This document shows, in pieces, positions 52,463-61,975 of a stretch of 64,000 bases of DNA; position 1 is the first letter of the stretch; each line of letters begins with the position of its first letter. A program made the position numbers and the translations under genes. The stretch lies in the NCBI GenBank assembly GCA_934725985.1, contig CAKVCX010000002.1, positions 535,907-599,906 on the forward strand, given 5' to 3'. This DNA is from an uncultured Bacilli bacterium (lineage in GTDB: Bacteria; Bacillota_I; Bacilli_A; RFN20; CAG-826). The notes under the pieces are model-generated. The model saw only the letters and a list, made by a program, of their open reading frames with translations. It was not told where the DNA came from and ran no database searches.

Positions 52463-53047
52463 ATGAATAAAGAAATTTGCCTATCTACTAACAACAAAAA
52501 TAAATTAAAAGAATATAGAGAACTTCTTTCTCCTCTTGGCTATGTAATATATTGCCCAAATGATCTAAATATTGATCTACAAGTAAACGAAAACGGCAAA
52601 ACCTATAGGGAAAACAGTTATTTAAAAGCCTTGGCTTTATCAAAGTTGGTTTCTTTCCCGGTCATTGCAGATGATTCAGGATTGGAAATAAAGTCATTGG
52701 ATAATTTCCCTGGCCTATATTCAGCTAGATTTGAGTTAGAATGCGGCTCTTATCAAAAGGCTTATCAAGAAATATTTTCTAGACTAGAAGGAAAAAATAG
52801 AGAAGCGAGGTTTGTTTGCTGTATTTGCTATTTAGAATCTAGCACTTCCAAACCATTATACTTTGAAGGAGAAGTTAAAGGGGAAATAACAAAGCAAGCA
52901 CACGGGACTAATGGATTTGGTTATGATCCCATCTTTTTTTGCAAAGAAAACAATAAATATTTTGGTTTAATAAGCGAGGAAGAAAAAAATAAAATATCCC
53001 ATAGATATAAAGCTAGTAAAAAATTAGCTTTGTTTCTAGCTATATAG
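52463..53047 (+). CDS. rdgB: RdgB/HAM1 non-canonical purine NTP pyrophosphatase
   Basis: 194 residues. Hydrolyses ITP, dITP and XTP to the monophosphate, keeping deaminated purines out of nucleic acids. Motifs: STNNKNKLKEY (substrate phosphate loop), FPVIADDSGLEIKSL (metal/catalytic Asp), FPGLYSARF, TNGFGYDPIFF and ISHRYKASKKLALF. No Shine-Dalgarno site is seen; TATAAT lies 8 bp before the ATG, so a leaderless mRNA is possible. Its 3' end overlaps that of the convergent YhhN gene by 8 bp. Confidence 0.93.
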   Translation: MNKEICLSTNNKNKLKEYRELLSPLGYVIYCPNDLNIDLQVNENGKTYRENSYLKALALSKLVSFPVIADDSGLEIKSLDNFPGLYSARFELECGSYQKAYQEIFSRLEGKNREARFVCCICYLESSTSKPLYFEGEVKGEITKQAHGTNGFGYDPIFFCKENNKYFGLISEEEKNKISHRYKASKKLALFLAI

Positions 53048-53729
53048 ATAAAAGGAAAGTAAAAGCTAGCCCAAACGAAATTAAAGTTTGGCCAATTAAA
53101 TATAAAGCCATGATGAAGAAATCTCTTCTTTTTACGTCTTTTATAAATAAGGTATAGCAAAGAAAAATATCAGAAGCAATAAAGGCGAATCCACCTAAAG
53201 AAGAAATAAGTAAATACTTGGGCTTATACATAATGGATAAAACTAGCATCATCAAAAAATCTAAGCTTAAAAAAGAGCAATATATAGAACCGCCGAAAGT
53301 CAATTGCCCCTGCCTAAAGACTTTTTTAAATGGATAATAGGTAATTAGACAAAATAAAATTGGAAAAAACGCCATAAAGAAATAAATAAAGTCATTAATA
53401 GGAAAGCATAGCTTTATAGCTTCTATAACGAAAAAGCAATGATTAAGAAAGAAAAAGAAAGTTCCAATTACTAAAGGCCAGACTTTATGTTTTTTTAGTA
53501 AAAGTATGTCGCCTACAACGCCAAATAATAGACCAACATAAATAAAATATTCGCTTGGGCTTATAAAAATAATGGCAATAGATAAAAGCAAAACACAAAA
53601 AGGCTTGCTTATTTTTCTAAGCTTTTCTTTTTCAAAAAAGCAAAATAGCAAATGGACGATTGATATTAATAAAAACAAAGAAAAGAAAACGCAAAAAGGA
53701 ATTCCATTAAAGGGCATTTTTTCTATCAT
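53040..53729 (-). CDS. YhhN/TMEM86-like membrane protein
   Basis: 229 residues, about eight membrane helices. YhhN motifs include FGVVGDILLLKKH (acidic Asp in helix) and FIASDIFLCYTLF. Eukaryotic members are lysoplasmalogenases; the role of bacterial members is less certain, though lipid hydrolysis is likely. ATG 53729 has a GAGGAAGG site and overlaps the upstream gene by 23 bp, so the two are cotranscribed. Confidence 0.75.
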   Translation of the reverse strand: MIEKMPFNGIPFCVFFSLFLLISIVHLLFCFFEKEKLRKISKPFCVLLLSIAIIFISPSEYFIYVGLLFGVVGDILLLKKHKVWPLVIGTFFFFLNHCFFVIEAIKLCFPINDFIYFFMAFFPILFCLITYYPFKKVFRQGQLTFGGSIYCSFLSLDFLMMLVLSIMYKPKYLLISSLGGFAFIASDIFLCYTLFIKDVKRRDFFIMALYLIGQTLISFGLAFTFLLSI

Positions 53730-54516
53730 TTGCCTTCCTCATCTTTCGTAATTGCAACTTTGCCTCAGTTTTTATTTCATTATTTCTTTTTCTAATTTCT
53801 TCCCGAGCTAAAGCTTTATCGGCATAAGAAGAAACCATGGACAAAAAATTATTTTTTGGGGCCGAGAAAGAAAATATCCATGGGGCATGTTCTTTTGCTC
53901 TTTTATGATAGTCAGAAAAGAAGGCTTTGGCTCTATCCCATTCTAAAACCAAGTTAGAGGAGGCCAAGGCTTTTTTAAATCTAAAGGCAATGTCGAAAGA
54001 ATAATAACAGTCAATTAAGACAATTCCATACAGCAAACCAAGTATAAAGATTATCCAAGTCCCAGAATCGAGTAGGTAATTTGTCATATCTACAAATAAA
54101 GGATGGGCTGCATATCTATAAATCGCACCACAGGCACACCAAATCAAAGAAAATGTTGGGCAAATAATACCCATTATATTTAATGGTCTAGTCGAATAAT
54201 CCCAAAGCTTAATCTTCATTCCTTTTATAAAGATTAGTCCTGCTATGAATTCAACAATAGTCATGGCTAGACCAATGATTAAAATGGAGATAACTTCGCC
54301 CCATTCATAAGGAATTTTGCCATTAAAAGTATAATCAGGAATGCATAGATAATATAAAAATATAATTCCAAATCCATATAAAGGAAGCAAAGGACCGGCC
54401 AAAAACCCTGGATTTACCCATTTCTTCATTGAGACGAAGCGTCTAAAGAAAAGTTCGAGAATCCAACCACCAAATCCACCTACAAGAAAAAGCAAACAAA
54501 TTCTATAAAATTCCAT
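53707..54516 (-). CDS. PF06541 (putative ABC-transporter type IV) membrane protein
   Basis: 269 residues with six membrane segments. The opening GGFGGWILELFFRRFVSMKKWVNPGFLAGP and PLYGFGIIFLY is the hallmark of the PF06541 family, whose function is unproven. The C-terminal 80 residues are a basic helical cytosolic tail (RAKAFFSDYHKRAKEH.. REEIRKRNNEIKTEAKLQL). It forms an operon with the YhhN gene. Confidence 0.75.
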   Translation of the reverse strand: MEFYRICLLFLVGGFGGWILELFFRRFVSMKKWVNPGFLAGPLLPLYGFGIIFLYYLCIPDYTFNGKIPYEWGEVISILIIGLAMTIVEFIAGLIFIKGMKIKLWDYSTRPLNIMGIICPTFSLIWCACGAIYRYAAHPLFVDMTNYLLDSGTWIIFILGLLYGIVLIDCYYSFDIAFRFKKALASSNLVLEWDRAKAFFSDYHKRAKEHAPWIFSFSAPKNNFLSMVSSYADKALAREEIRKRNNEIKTEAKLQLRKMRKANDRKNAL

Positions 54517-54605
54517 ATAGACATTTTAAGTTATAAATAATTTCTTTTCTACGCTTAATGGCGTTAATTAATTTTAAAAGAAATGATTATTTAACTATTA
54601 AATCC

Positions 54606-56021
54606 TCATTCACCCAATTTATTAATATAGGAAGCAATTCTATTTTCTTCTTCTTTAAGCAAATTAGGATCATCTATTTCCAAATATAAACGTAAGGCTG
54701 GTTCTGTATTAGACAAACGAAGCAAACACCATTCAGAAGGAGAAAAGAAATAACGGTAATTCCTATCGATAATCTCTTTTTTAATAAATGGCCTAACAAA
54801 ATCAGGGCTTTGCTTTGCCAAATATTCTTTTATCATCTTTTCTTTACTAGGGGGATAATTTAGAAAAGTTTCGTAATCAAATGACTTATAACTAGCAAAT
54901 TCCTTTACTTCCTTAACAATTTCAGATACCGGTTTATTTATATCATCCATCATGTTGACAAATAAGACTAGGGCAAAAGTAGTATCTTTCCCTTTTAAAT
55001 AATTCCGACAAGTCAAGCCGCCACTGCTTTCTCCGCCAAGCAAAGCATCGCATTCATCCATCTCCCTAGTGATGTTTTTAAATCCGACATCGACTTCATG
55101 GCATTTATAGCCAAGCTTATTGGCTAAATCATCTAAAAGCATTGAAGTAGCACAATTTTTAACTACATCCCCTTTTAGGCCTCTTACCTTAACTAGATAA
55201 TAATAAACGCAGGCAAGAATTTCATTTGCGCTTACAAAATTGCCTTTTTCATCGATAACGCCAAGCCTATCGGCATCGCTATCGGCAGAAAAACCAACAT
55301 CATATTTGTTGTTTGTTACAAAAGAAGAAAGATCTTTTAAATTTTTTTCAATTGGATTAGGAAGTTTTCCTTTAAATGTTATGTCATGTTCTGGATTTAA
55401 AATAGAAAGAGTCTTTACTCCGATTTTATTAAGGATTGGTTCAATGGAATTAATGCCAACACCATTTAAATTGTCATAGGCAATTTTTATATCATGGGTT
55501 AGGTGTTTTTTCGAAAAAGGCAATATAAAATCAATATACGGAGTCAAAGCATCAAATTCTACCAATAACCCTTTTTCTTTCGCTTCGTCTAGACCTAGCG
55601 AATAAATGTTTTTTATTTCTTGGCATTTTTGTTCAAGTCTAGAAGTAAATTCTTCATCGGCATCATAGCCGCCTTTGGTAAAAACTTTAACTCCATTAAA
55701 ATTAGCTGGGTTATGGGAGGCGGTTATCATGATGCCGTAATCTTCCTTTTTCGCCATAGTATGATAAATAACACATGGCGTAGGAACATCTTTGTTAGTC
55801 AAAAATACTTTAATTCCAAAATAAGAAAAAACTAAAGCCATATCCAAGGCAGCTTCAGGCGATTTATTTCTCCTATCAAAGCCAATAACTATTTCTTTTT
55901 TTGAATCTTCTTCTAGCATTATCTTAGATAAAGCAGAAGCTATGATAGTAACGGTTTCTTTGCTAAAGTCTTCCCCGATTATGCCCCTAAATCCCCCTGT
56001 GCCAAACTTGATTCTATTCAT
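54606..56021 (-). CDS. Phosphoglucomutase/phosphomannomutase-family phosphohexomutase
   Basis: 471 residues. Interconverts hexose 1- and 6-phosphates. The phospho-Ser loop TASHNPANFNG is at about 100-110, the metal site SADSDADRLGV near 243-253, the sugar-binding GGESSGG near 335 and the C-terminal phosphate loop RLSNTEPALRLYLE near 435. Family members act on glucose, mannose or glucosamine phosphates. The opening FGTGGFRGIIGEDF suggests the PGM/PMM type rather than GlmM. It supplies sugar-1-phosphate for UDP-sugars such as the Ugd substrate. Confidence 0.88.
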   Translation of the reverse strand: MNRIKFGTGGFRGIIGEDFSKETVTIIASALSKIMLEEDSKKEIVIGFDRRNKSPEAALDMALVFSYFGIKVFLTNKDVPTPCVIYHTMAKKEDYGIMITASHNPANFNGVKVFTKGGYDADEEFTSRLEQKCQEIKNIYSLGLDEAKEKGLLVEFDALTPYIDFILPFSKKHLTHDIKIAYDNLNGVGINSIEPILNKIGVKTLSILNPEHDITFKGKLPNPIEKNLKDLSSFVTNNKYDVGFSADSDADRLGVIDEKGNFVSANEILACVYYYLVKVRGLKGDVVKNCATSMLLDDLANKLGYKCHEVDVGFKNITREMDECDALLGGESSGGLTCRNYLKGKDTTFALVLFVNMMDDINKPVSEIVKEVKEFASYKSFDYETFLNYPPSKEKMIKEYLAKQSPDFVRPFIKKEIIDRNYRYFFSPSEWCLLRLSNTEPALRLYLEIDDPNLLKEEENRIASYINKLGE

Positions 56022-56265
56022 ACTCACTTAATGCAACTCCAAGAAATATTATAATCAAATTAAACTATTATTAGGGTCTAATTTGAAACATCATTGTCCG
56101 AATTTTTTTCTTTTTATTAAAAATGGAAATTTTTAATTTCTTATAAAAAACAATTTTCCTTGAATAAAAAAACTATTTAACATTATTGAAGCATTTTTTC
56201 TCAATATATGAATATTTAAAGAAGAAAAACTAGTTAAAATAATAGAAAGGAAGATAATAAGTAAT

Positions 56266-57627
56266 ATGGAAACGAGCAAAATAGAAAAAACCCCATTAGG
56301 TTTTAAAACATGGTTTGCCTTTATTATTGTAGGATTAATTGGCCAATTGGCTTGGGCAATAGAAAATCAATACATAAATTTATATGTCTATTCCCAAACC
56401 GGGGATGCTAGTTATATAAATTTTATGACTACTTTTTCCGCTATTACGGCTACTTTAACTACTCTATTAATAGGCCCGTTAAGCGATAAGCTAGGTAAAA
56501 GGAAACCGATAATTGCCATTGGTTATATGTTTTGGGGTATTTCTGTAGCCTTATTTGGAGTTGCTAGCTTGCCTATATTAGAACAAACTGGCTTAGAAGT
56601 AGATAAAGCCATTATGTGGGTTGGAATCTTAAATGTAATTATCGATTGCGTCATGACTTTATTCGGATCGACTAGTAACGATGCTTGCTTTTCCTCATAT
56701 ATAACCGACCAAACGGATGAAAGTAGCAGGCCATTAGTTGAAAGCGTTATTTCCATTTTGCCCCTAATTGCCTTAGCTATAATGATGGGATTAGGACTAG
56801 CTTTAGGAGTCCCAGGCAGTAAAAATCCAAATGAAAGTCAAACCGATTTTGCAACTAGAATTGCTACCCCGTGGTTTTATTTTTATTTAATTTCCGGTGC
56901 CATTACTTTTATTGTTGGCCTAATTTCTATTTTTATATTGCCTAAAGATAAAGCCATTATAAAAAGAGAAGATGGCTTTATTAAGAATTTGATATATGGG
57001 TTTAAGCCTTCTTCAATAAAAGAAAACAAGAAATTCTACTTAACCCTGCTTTGCTTTTTTTGTTTTAACATAGCCATTGATTCCTTTATGCCTTATTATC
57101 TAGTTTATTTTCAAGAAGGTTTAAAAATACAAGGTTTGAATTTTTATTTAATAATGGGGTCGATCGTCCTTCTTAGTAGCATCATAACCATAATATTAGG
57201 TTTATTCATGGAAAAAATCGGAAAAGGGAAAATACTATTTGCCTCCATTTTGGGTTTAGCGATTTCTAGCGTCATTTTATATCTATCCATAGACCAAATC
57301 AGTGCTGCTATCGGAGGAACTTTATTAATGTCCTCTTATTTAATCGGAACAAGTGTATTAGGAGTATGTTTGCGTGATGTAACTCCAACTGACAAAGTAG
57401 GCTCTTTGCAAGGGGTAAGAATGATTATGGCTGTCATGCTGCCAATGATAATTGGTTCAAATATTGCCCTAGCTAGTTTCTCTTCTACCTATACAAACGA
57501 ATTTAACCAACTAGCAAAAATGCCAGACAAAAACATGTTCTTGGTTACTTTAATAGCCTCTATTTTAACTATATGCCCTGCTTATTTCTTATTTCTTTTT
57601 AAAAAGAAAAAAGAAACAAATAAATAA
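56266..57627 (+). CDS. 12-helix sugar/cation symporter (GPH/MFS type)
   Basis: 453-residue transporter with about twelve membrane helices and a basic C-terminus. Motifs: GLIGQLAWAIENQYINLYVY in helix 1 and LIGPLSDKLGKRKPIIAIGY between helices 2 and 3 (MFS/GPH motif DxxGRRRP). This is the type of SLC45/GPH glycoside:cation symporters in Firmicutes. The likely substrate is a mono- or oligosaccharide (inference), and no glycosidase lies next to it. An AAGGAAG site precedes the ATG. Confidence 0.8.
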   Translation: METSKIEKTPLGFKTWFAFIIVGLIGQLAWAIENQYINLYVYSQTGDASYINFMTTFSAITATLTTLLIGPLSDKLGKRKPIIAIGYMFWGISVALFGVASLPILEQTGLEVDKAIMWVGILNVIIDCVMTLFGSTSNDACFSSYITDQTDESSRPLVESVISILPLIALAIMMGLGLALGVPGSKNPNESQTDFATRIATPWFYFYLISGAITFIVGLISIFILPKDKAIIKREDGFIKNLIYGFKPSSIKENKKFYLTLLCFFCFNIAIDSFMPYYLVYFQEGLKIQGLNFYLIMGSIVLLSSIITIILGLFMEKIGKGKILFASILGLAISSVILYLSIDQISAAIGGTLLMSSYLIGTSVLGVCLRDVTPTDKVGSLQGVRMIMAVMLPMIIGSNIALASFSSTYTNEFNQLAKMPDKNMFLVTLIASILTICPAYFLFLFKKKKETNK

Positions 57628-57649
57628 CTGCTTCGAAAGAAAAACAAAA

Positions 57650-59020
57650 TCAATTAACAAAGCAAAGTATTTCTTTTAATATCGAATTTGGAATATCGTC
57701 TTGCAACTCAATATATAGCATCCTATCTTTTATCTCAAAAATTGTTAGGTTTATATTTTTATACAACAATCTGGTTTTAGTTTTTATTTCTATTCTATTT
57801 ATCTCAAATCCATTAGTTAAAAAATCATAAAGAAAGCTTCCTTCATCTTTCCAAACATCAAGGATGGATTCTTCGTCTAAAAGAATATTGACAGGCCTAA
57901 CGATTTTATTATCTTTTCTCCATTTCGGAGCCCCTTTATGGACTAACGAAGAGGGCCTATATGTTTTGCCTCCATCAAAAGAACGTTCCCTGAAACGTAA
58001 TATGTTATTTTCTTCTTGCTTTTCGTTTTCGCAAGCGACATAAAAATCCTTTTCATATATTCTTTCAATTAGCTTAGAAGAAGAGATTAAATTATTCATG
58101 CCTTCGATATTTTTAATTGGATAGGCATTTTTGGTTTTATATAAATTCCCTGAACGAAGTTCACTAAAAGACATATCGTTATCTAGAATTAAATCAGCTT
58201 GGTTTCTAGAAGGCAAAATGGTTTGCCTATAACTATCCATAATAGAACTAAAATATAGTTTTGCCGTGAAAGAGGCCGAAGCGCTAGTTTTAGAGGCATC
58301 CCTAATCAATCGACGTAAAAACAATGATTTTGGATTGCCGTCTATAAAATTTTTAACAGTCTTAATCCCTTTTAGATTAGTAAGCAACAAAGAGTTTAAG
58401 GCATATATTCCTTCGACAATTATAAAAGAATAATCCTTACCATTAATAAAAGAATTGGATGCAATCCTTTCAGAAATTACTTTTGAATATTGTTTTTCTT
58501 CAATCGTTTTTTCTTTAAGCAAGGCTTTTATGTCTTTGCTAGCTTCTAATAAATCATAAACGCTAGGTTCATCAAAATTTAATTTAGCCCACTCCTTCTT
58601 TAATCCTTCAAGAAATAGATCAAGTTGGTCATTTTTAAGAAAAGAAGAAATCGCAGGTTTGATTTTATCTATTTGTTCTTGGCTATATTTAGAAGAAAAG
58701 GGAACATTTTCGATAATTGGTTTTATGGTAGCGCATATTTCATTTATGTTTAATAAAGAAGAATTAAAATAATTAGAATTGACTTTATTAGGGATTATAT
58801 GACTTAAACCGACGTTATATTGATCAAGGGAAATTATGCATGACCTGTGCCCAAATTTAGTTAACATTTCATGTAAATAAATAGCCCCATAAGACTTTCC
58901 TGAGCTTGAGGCACCCGATATCAAAATCAAAGCCTTTTTTTGGCCTGATTCAAGAATCTCTTCGCCCAAATCTAAATTCGCATAACCCCATTTATCTAAA
59001 TGATGTAATTCTTTTGCCAT
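57650..59020 (-). CDS. Uridine-kinase-like P-loop protein with C-terminal extension
   Basis: 456 residues. Walker A GASSSGKS (36-43) in a fold like uridine kinase/phosphoribulokinase, with IISLDQYNVGL as the expected substrate-Asp region and YSFIIVEGIYALNSL as Walker B. RRLIRDASKTSAS resembles the kinase RRIxRD motif. The C-terminal part (about 320-456) is separate, with conserved-looking RPSSLVHKGAPKWR and may be CYTH-like. An insertion of about 90 residues follows the substrate loop. Phosphorylation of a nucleoside or sugar is likely, but the substrate is unknown. It may form a unit with the upstream lipoprotein gene. Confidence 0.65.
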   Translation of the reverse strand: MAKELHHLDKWGYANLDLGEEILESGQKKALILISGASSSGKSYGAIYLHEMLTKFGHRSCIISLDQYNVGLSHIIPNKVNSNYFNSSLLNINEICATIKPIIENVPFSSKYSQEQIDKIKPAISSFLKNDQLDLFLEGLKKEWAKLNFDEPSVYDLLEASKDIKALLKEKTIEEKQYSKVISERIASNSFINGKDYSFIIVEGIYALNSLLLTNLKGIKTVKNFIDGNPKSLFLRRLIRDASKTSASASFTAKLYFSSIMDSYRQTILPSRNQADLILDNDMSFSELRSGNLYKTKNAYPIKNIEGMNNLISSSKLIERIYEKDFYVACENEKQEENNILRFRERSFDGGKTYRPSSLVHKGAPKWRKDNKIVRPVNILLDEESILDVWKDEGSFLYDFLTNGFEINRIEIKTKTRLLYKNINLTIFEIKDRMLYIELQDDIPNSILKEILCFVN

Positions 59021-59051
59021 AATTTTTTAATAAAACCCATTACAAAAACAA

Positions 59052-60887
59052 TTAAGCATAAAATAGCGTTGTAGAAGATGGTAAATTAAAGTCAAAGTCT
59101 TTACATTCTTCTTCCGTATTGGATAGATATACTTTTTCTAAAGAATCGCATTCGGCAAAAATAGATTGGCCTATTTGTTTTATTCTAGGTAAATAAATTT
59201 CTTTTAGCCTGCTAATAGCCCTAAAAGCGTGGCTACCGATTTCTAATTCGTTTTGGATGTTTCTAAGATCTAAAACAGTAAATTCCTTTGAACCAAAGCT
59301 TAAAAAGGAATTATTGTTTATTTTTTTAATAGTATTAGGCAATTTTATCGAACTGATGTTTTTATATGAAGTTGAACCGCTTTTATTAAACCCGTCTATC
59401 TTAAACAAACCATACCTATTATTTTTAAAATAATCCAAAGAAGACATATCGACGTTAGTTTTATTTGTAAGCAAATCATTTAAGGAATAGCCTTTTAATT
59501 CCTCGTCGAAGGTCAAAGAATAAGTTACTTCGTTTTCGGTAAAAGAAATATCCTTTTCAACGTATTTTGGCCATAAACTAATGTCTGCACTTATTGGAGT
59601 GGAAAAATCAAAAGGTTCCCCGTTAAAAGAAGAATCGTTATACCAGTCGCCACTAAAAACAAGATTGGGGTTCGCTACACTAATCCTATCTACATCAATT
59701 GGAGCAACTTTGCTATTATATAAAATCTTTTTTATCGTAGATACTAGATTGCCAGTAGAATCATAATAATAAAAAGTAACTTGAAATGGTTCATCGGTAA
59801 AAACTGGAGTCAAAGAGCAATTGTCTTTAATCTTGTTAACATCAATCAATTGGCCATTTAAGTGGGTAGAATCATCATAATTTTGCGTTTTAAAACCAGT
59901 AAACTTAAATTTCACCCCTAAATTAGAAACTAGATAATCTATATCGATGGAGGAAGTGTTTTTGCTTAGTTCTAATCCTTTGCCATACCTAACTTTATAA
60001 ACCCAATGGGTGGAATCTTCTTTTTCTATATTGCGTGGATTTGAAAAGAAAGAAGAGGGGATATTTAACGTTTCTACTTTCGAATTCGAAGCTTGATATT
60101 TAGCCTCGACAGCCTTATCAATCTTTACATCAAAATATTCATAATTTGGGTTTTCTTGATATTTCGTTTCGATTTTATAGTCTTTATCAATAACATATAT
60201 ATTATTTGTTGCCTCTTCTTCCATTTCTTTATCTTCATTATCTTTATAAGAAAGAGTAAAGCCTAATAAAGGATAGTTTCGATAATAGGTATCGTTATTG
60301 TTTTTAAAAGATAAGGGTTTTTCATTTTCCTTAGGAAAGAAAGTCTCATCGTCCCTATTTAAAATCGTAATATTGTTATTATCAAATTTTACTTTATATC
60401 CGTATTCTAAATTTTCATTATATAAGGAATTGCCATTATCTAATATTTTAAGATTATAAGTATTCCATTCGCTTTCAAAATGGGCAAAAGCATTATAGTT
60501 ATCGTTAATGATTGCATTATTTAAATCTATTTTATTTTGGCCATCATAAGCAACAAATCCTTTAAATTTCCACGCTTTTCCTTCAACTGGATTTAACTTA
60601 GAAGTTTTATAATCGATGGGTTTATCATCGGCTTTATTAACCTCTGTCAAACTTGCCTTATCATTGCTACCTTTTAAAACGTAGCAATAGCCTAAATAGG
60701 TTGCCTTATTAATATCCCAAGTAGACACATCATCATAATCAAATGTTTCATAGTCAGTATAAAAATTAACCTTATAATAGTCATCAATATTGCCTTTTAA
60801 TTCATTAGAACCACCATTTATGGAGCATCCTAATAACATAAAAGAAGATAATGCTAGAAGAAACTTTAAATTTTTCGCTTTTTTCAT
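59052..60887 (-). CDS. Surface lipoprotein with InlB-type and BspA-type repeats
   Basis: 611 residues. Lipoprotein signal MKKAKNLKFLLALSSFMLLGC with Cys21. Several InlB_B-like (Flg_new) beta-grasp segments follow, for example FQVTFYYYDSTGNLVSTIKK and SGDWYNDSSFNGEPFDF.. WPKYV. At the C-terminus are BspA/LRR_5-type leucine-rich repeats (IKLPNTIKKINNNSFLSF, LEIGSHAFRAISRLKEIYLP, IGQSIFAECDSLEKVYLS). Such proteins are adhesins or ligand binders on Gram-positive gut bacteria. The ATG lies close to an AT-rich TAATAT box and has no clear ribosome site. Confidence 0.75.
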   Translation of the reverse strand: MKKAKNLKFLLALSSFMLLGCSINGGSNELKGNIDDYYKVNFYTDYETFDYDDVSTWDINKATYLGYCYVLKGSNDKASLTEVNKADDKPIDYKTSKLNPVEGKAWKFKGFVAYDGQNKIDLNNAIINDNYNAFAHFESEWNTYNLKILDNGNSLYNENLEYGYKVKFDNNNITILNRDDETFFPKENEKPLSFKNNNDTYYRNYPLLGFTLSYKDNEDKEMEEEATNNIYVIDKDYKIETKYQENPNYEYFDVKIDKAVEAKYQASNSKVETLNIPSSFFSNPRNIEKEDSTHWVYKVRYGKGLELSKNTSSIDIDYLVSNLGVKFKFTGFKTQNYDDSTHLNGQLIDVNKIKDNCSLTPVFTDEPFQVTFYYYDSTGNLVSTIKKILYNSKVAPIDVDRISVANPNLVFSGDWYNDSSFNGEPFDFSTPISADISLWPKYVEKDISFTENEVTYSLTFDEELKGYSLNDLLTNKTNVDMSSLDYFKNNRYGLFKIDGFNKSGSTSYKNISSIKLPNTIKKINNNSFLSFGSKEFTVLDLRNIQNELEIGSHAFRAISRLKEIYLPRIKQIGQSIFAECDSLEKVYLSNTEEECKDFDFNLPSSTTLFYA

Positions 60888-60959
60888 ATAAATATTATCG
60901 TTTATTTTGCAAATATAGGCAAAGAAAACCTTATCAGGAAATAAATAAATTACTTGATT

Positions 60960-61190
60960 GGAACGGAAGCCATAAGGGGAGGAAAATTAACAAATTAAGG
61001 CTTAACTAAAATTTATTTTTTCAAAAATAAGAAGCAGTTCTAGATAAAATCTTGAAGTTTAAAATTAAAAAGCATCGATTTAATCGGTATTATTGAAGAG
61101 TTCTAGAAGTTGTTCTAGAAGTTTCCTAGAAGTGATTTAGAAGTAGTTCTAGAAGTTTTTATTTTTTGATAGCGGCCTCTCCTATCATTA
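60960..61190. other. Intergenic region with a short repeat cluster
   Basis: About 300 bp between two minus-strand genes without a convincing open frame. Its left half is featureless AT-rich DNA; its right half holds the TTCTAGAAG repeat cluster listed separately. Confidence 0.5.
61098..61160. repeat. Tandem TTCTAGAAG-type repeats
   Basis: Five near-copies of a 12-14 bp unit in 62 bp: GTTCTAGAAGTT, GTTCTAGAAGTTT, CCTAGAAGTGA, TTTAGAAGTA and GTTCTAGAAGTTT. Each full copy centres on the palindrome TTCTAGAA. The array ends 32 bp from the 3' end of the CpXC gene. Confidence 0.75.
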
Positions 61191-61191
61191 A

Positions 61192-61866
61192 TCATATGCA
61201 TTGATTATCCCCGTACGTCCAATCTTTAACATTTAAAAAATCTTCTCTATCAAAAGTAAGCCCTCTTTGCTTAAGTAATTTTTCTTTAATATGTTTAGAT
61301 ATGGATTTAACTAGATTTGAAGGGTAACTACCAATATAACTAAGATTATCTTTTGTTATTAGACATACATTTCTTTTTCCTTTAGATAAAGAACGGTCTA
61401 GAAGATAAGCATCAATCACTTCATACTTTTTATCGATATTAGGATTATGGTCTTTTTTAAATATAGTAATCATGTAATCAATAATTAACTCAGTTAACCT
61501 AGGATCTATTTTGTTTTCCAAAGAGACTATTTTATTAATAACATCATCAATGGATGTAGCCCCATAGCATCTATAACCAATAGTTGGGTCTACTTTTATA
61601 TAGCCTGAAGTTAAGTTATATCCCGCTAAATTCTCTTTTTTATCCAAATAAACCATAAAATTCAAAGTGGGATTAGTATAACAAAGTGGATACATACTCC
61701 TACTAGGTTTATGGCAAAAAGGACAAACAGAATCAAAAAGGATTCCAGAAAGCAAAAGCATCTTTTCTGAAGGGTTGAAAACACTATTGATGGTAGTGAT
61801 AACATTACGGTCATATTCTTTGCCACAATTAGGACATATGCATTTAATTAATTCGGTTATAGACAT
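61192..61866 (-). CDS. CpXC zinc-binding domain protein
   Basis: 224 residues. The N-terminal CpXC domain has CICPNCGKEYD (about 9-19) and VCPFCHKPS (about 47-55), two Cys pairs that can bind zinc, with the RCYG-type turn at about 98. The C-terminal half is helical and unassigned. The family is common in Firmicutes next to variable genes and has no proven role. There is no signal peptide. The upstream gene, the Ig-like surface protein, has its own terminator, so this gene is independently transcribed. Confidence 0.7.
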   Translation of the reverse strand: MSITELIKCICPNCGKEYDRNVITTINSVFNPSEKMLLLSGILFDSVCPFCHKPSRSMYPLCYTNPTLNFMVYLDKKENLAGYNLTSGYIKVDPTIGYRCYGATSIDDVINKIVSLENKIDPRLTELIIDYMITIFKKDHNPNIDKKYEVIDAYLLDRSLSKGKRNVCLITKDNLSYIGSYPSNLVKSISKHIKEKLLKQRGLTFDREDFLNVKDWTYGDNQCI

Positions 61867-61923
61867 AATTAAATTTTACCAAATATTAAAGACGCTATAT
61901 AAATTATAAACATCAACAATTAA

Positions 61924-61957
61924 AAAAATCCCTCCATATAAGTCAGAGGGATTAAAT
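61924..61957 (-). terminator. Terminator after the Ig-like surface protein gene
   Basis: ATCCCTC (61928-61934) pairs with GAGGGAT (61946-61952); the minus-strand product ends in TTTTTTTAA. Confidence 0.8.
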
Positions 61958-61975
61958 AAGCTTGATGCTGTCTAA

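Noticed and set aside
61098..61160. CRISPR array
   Set aside because: Units are 12-14 bp with spacers of only a few bases, so there is no repeat-spacer architecture.
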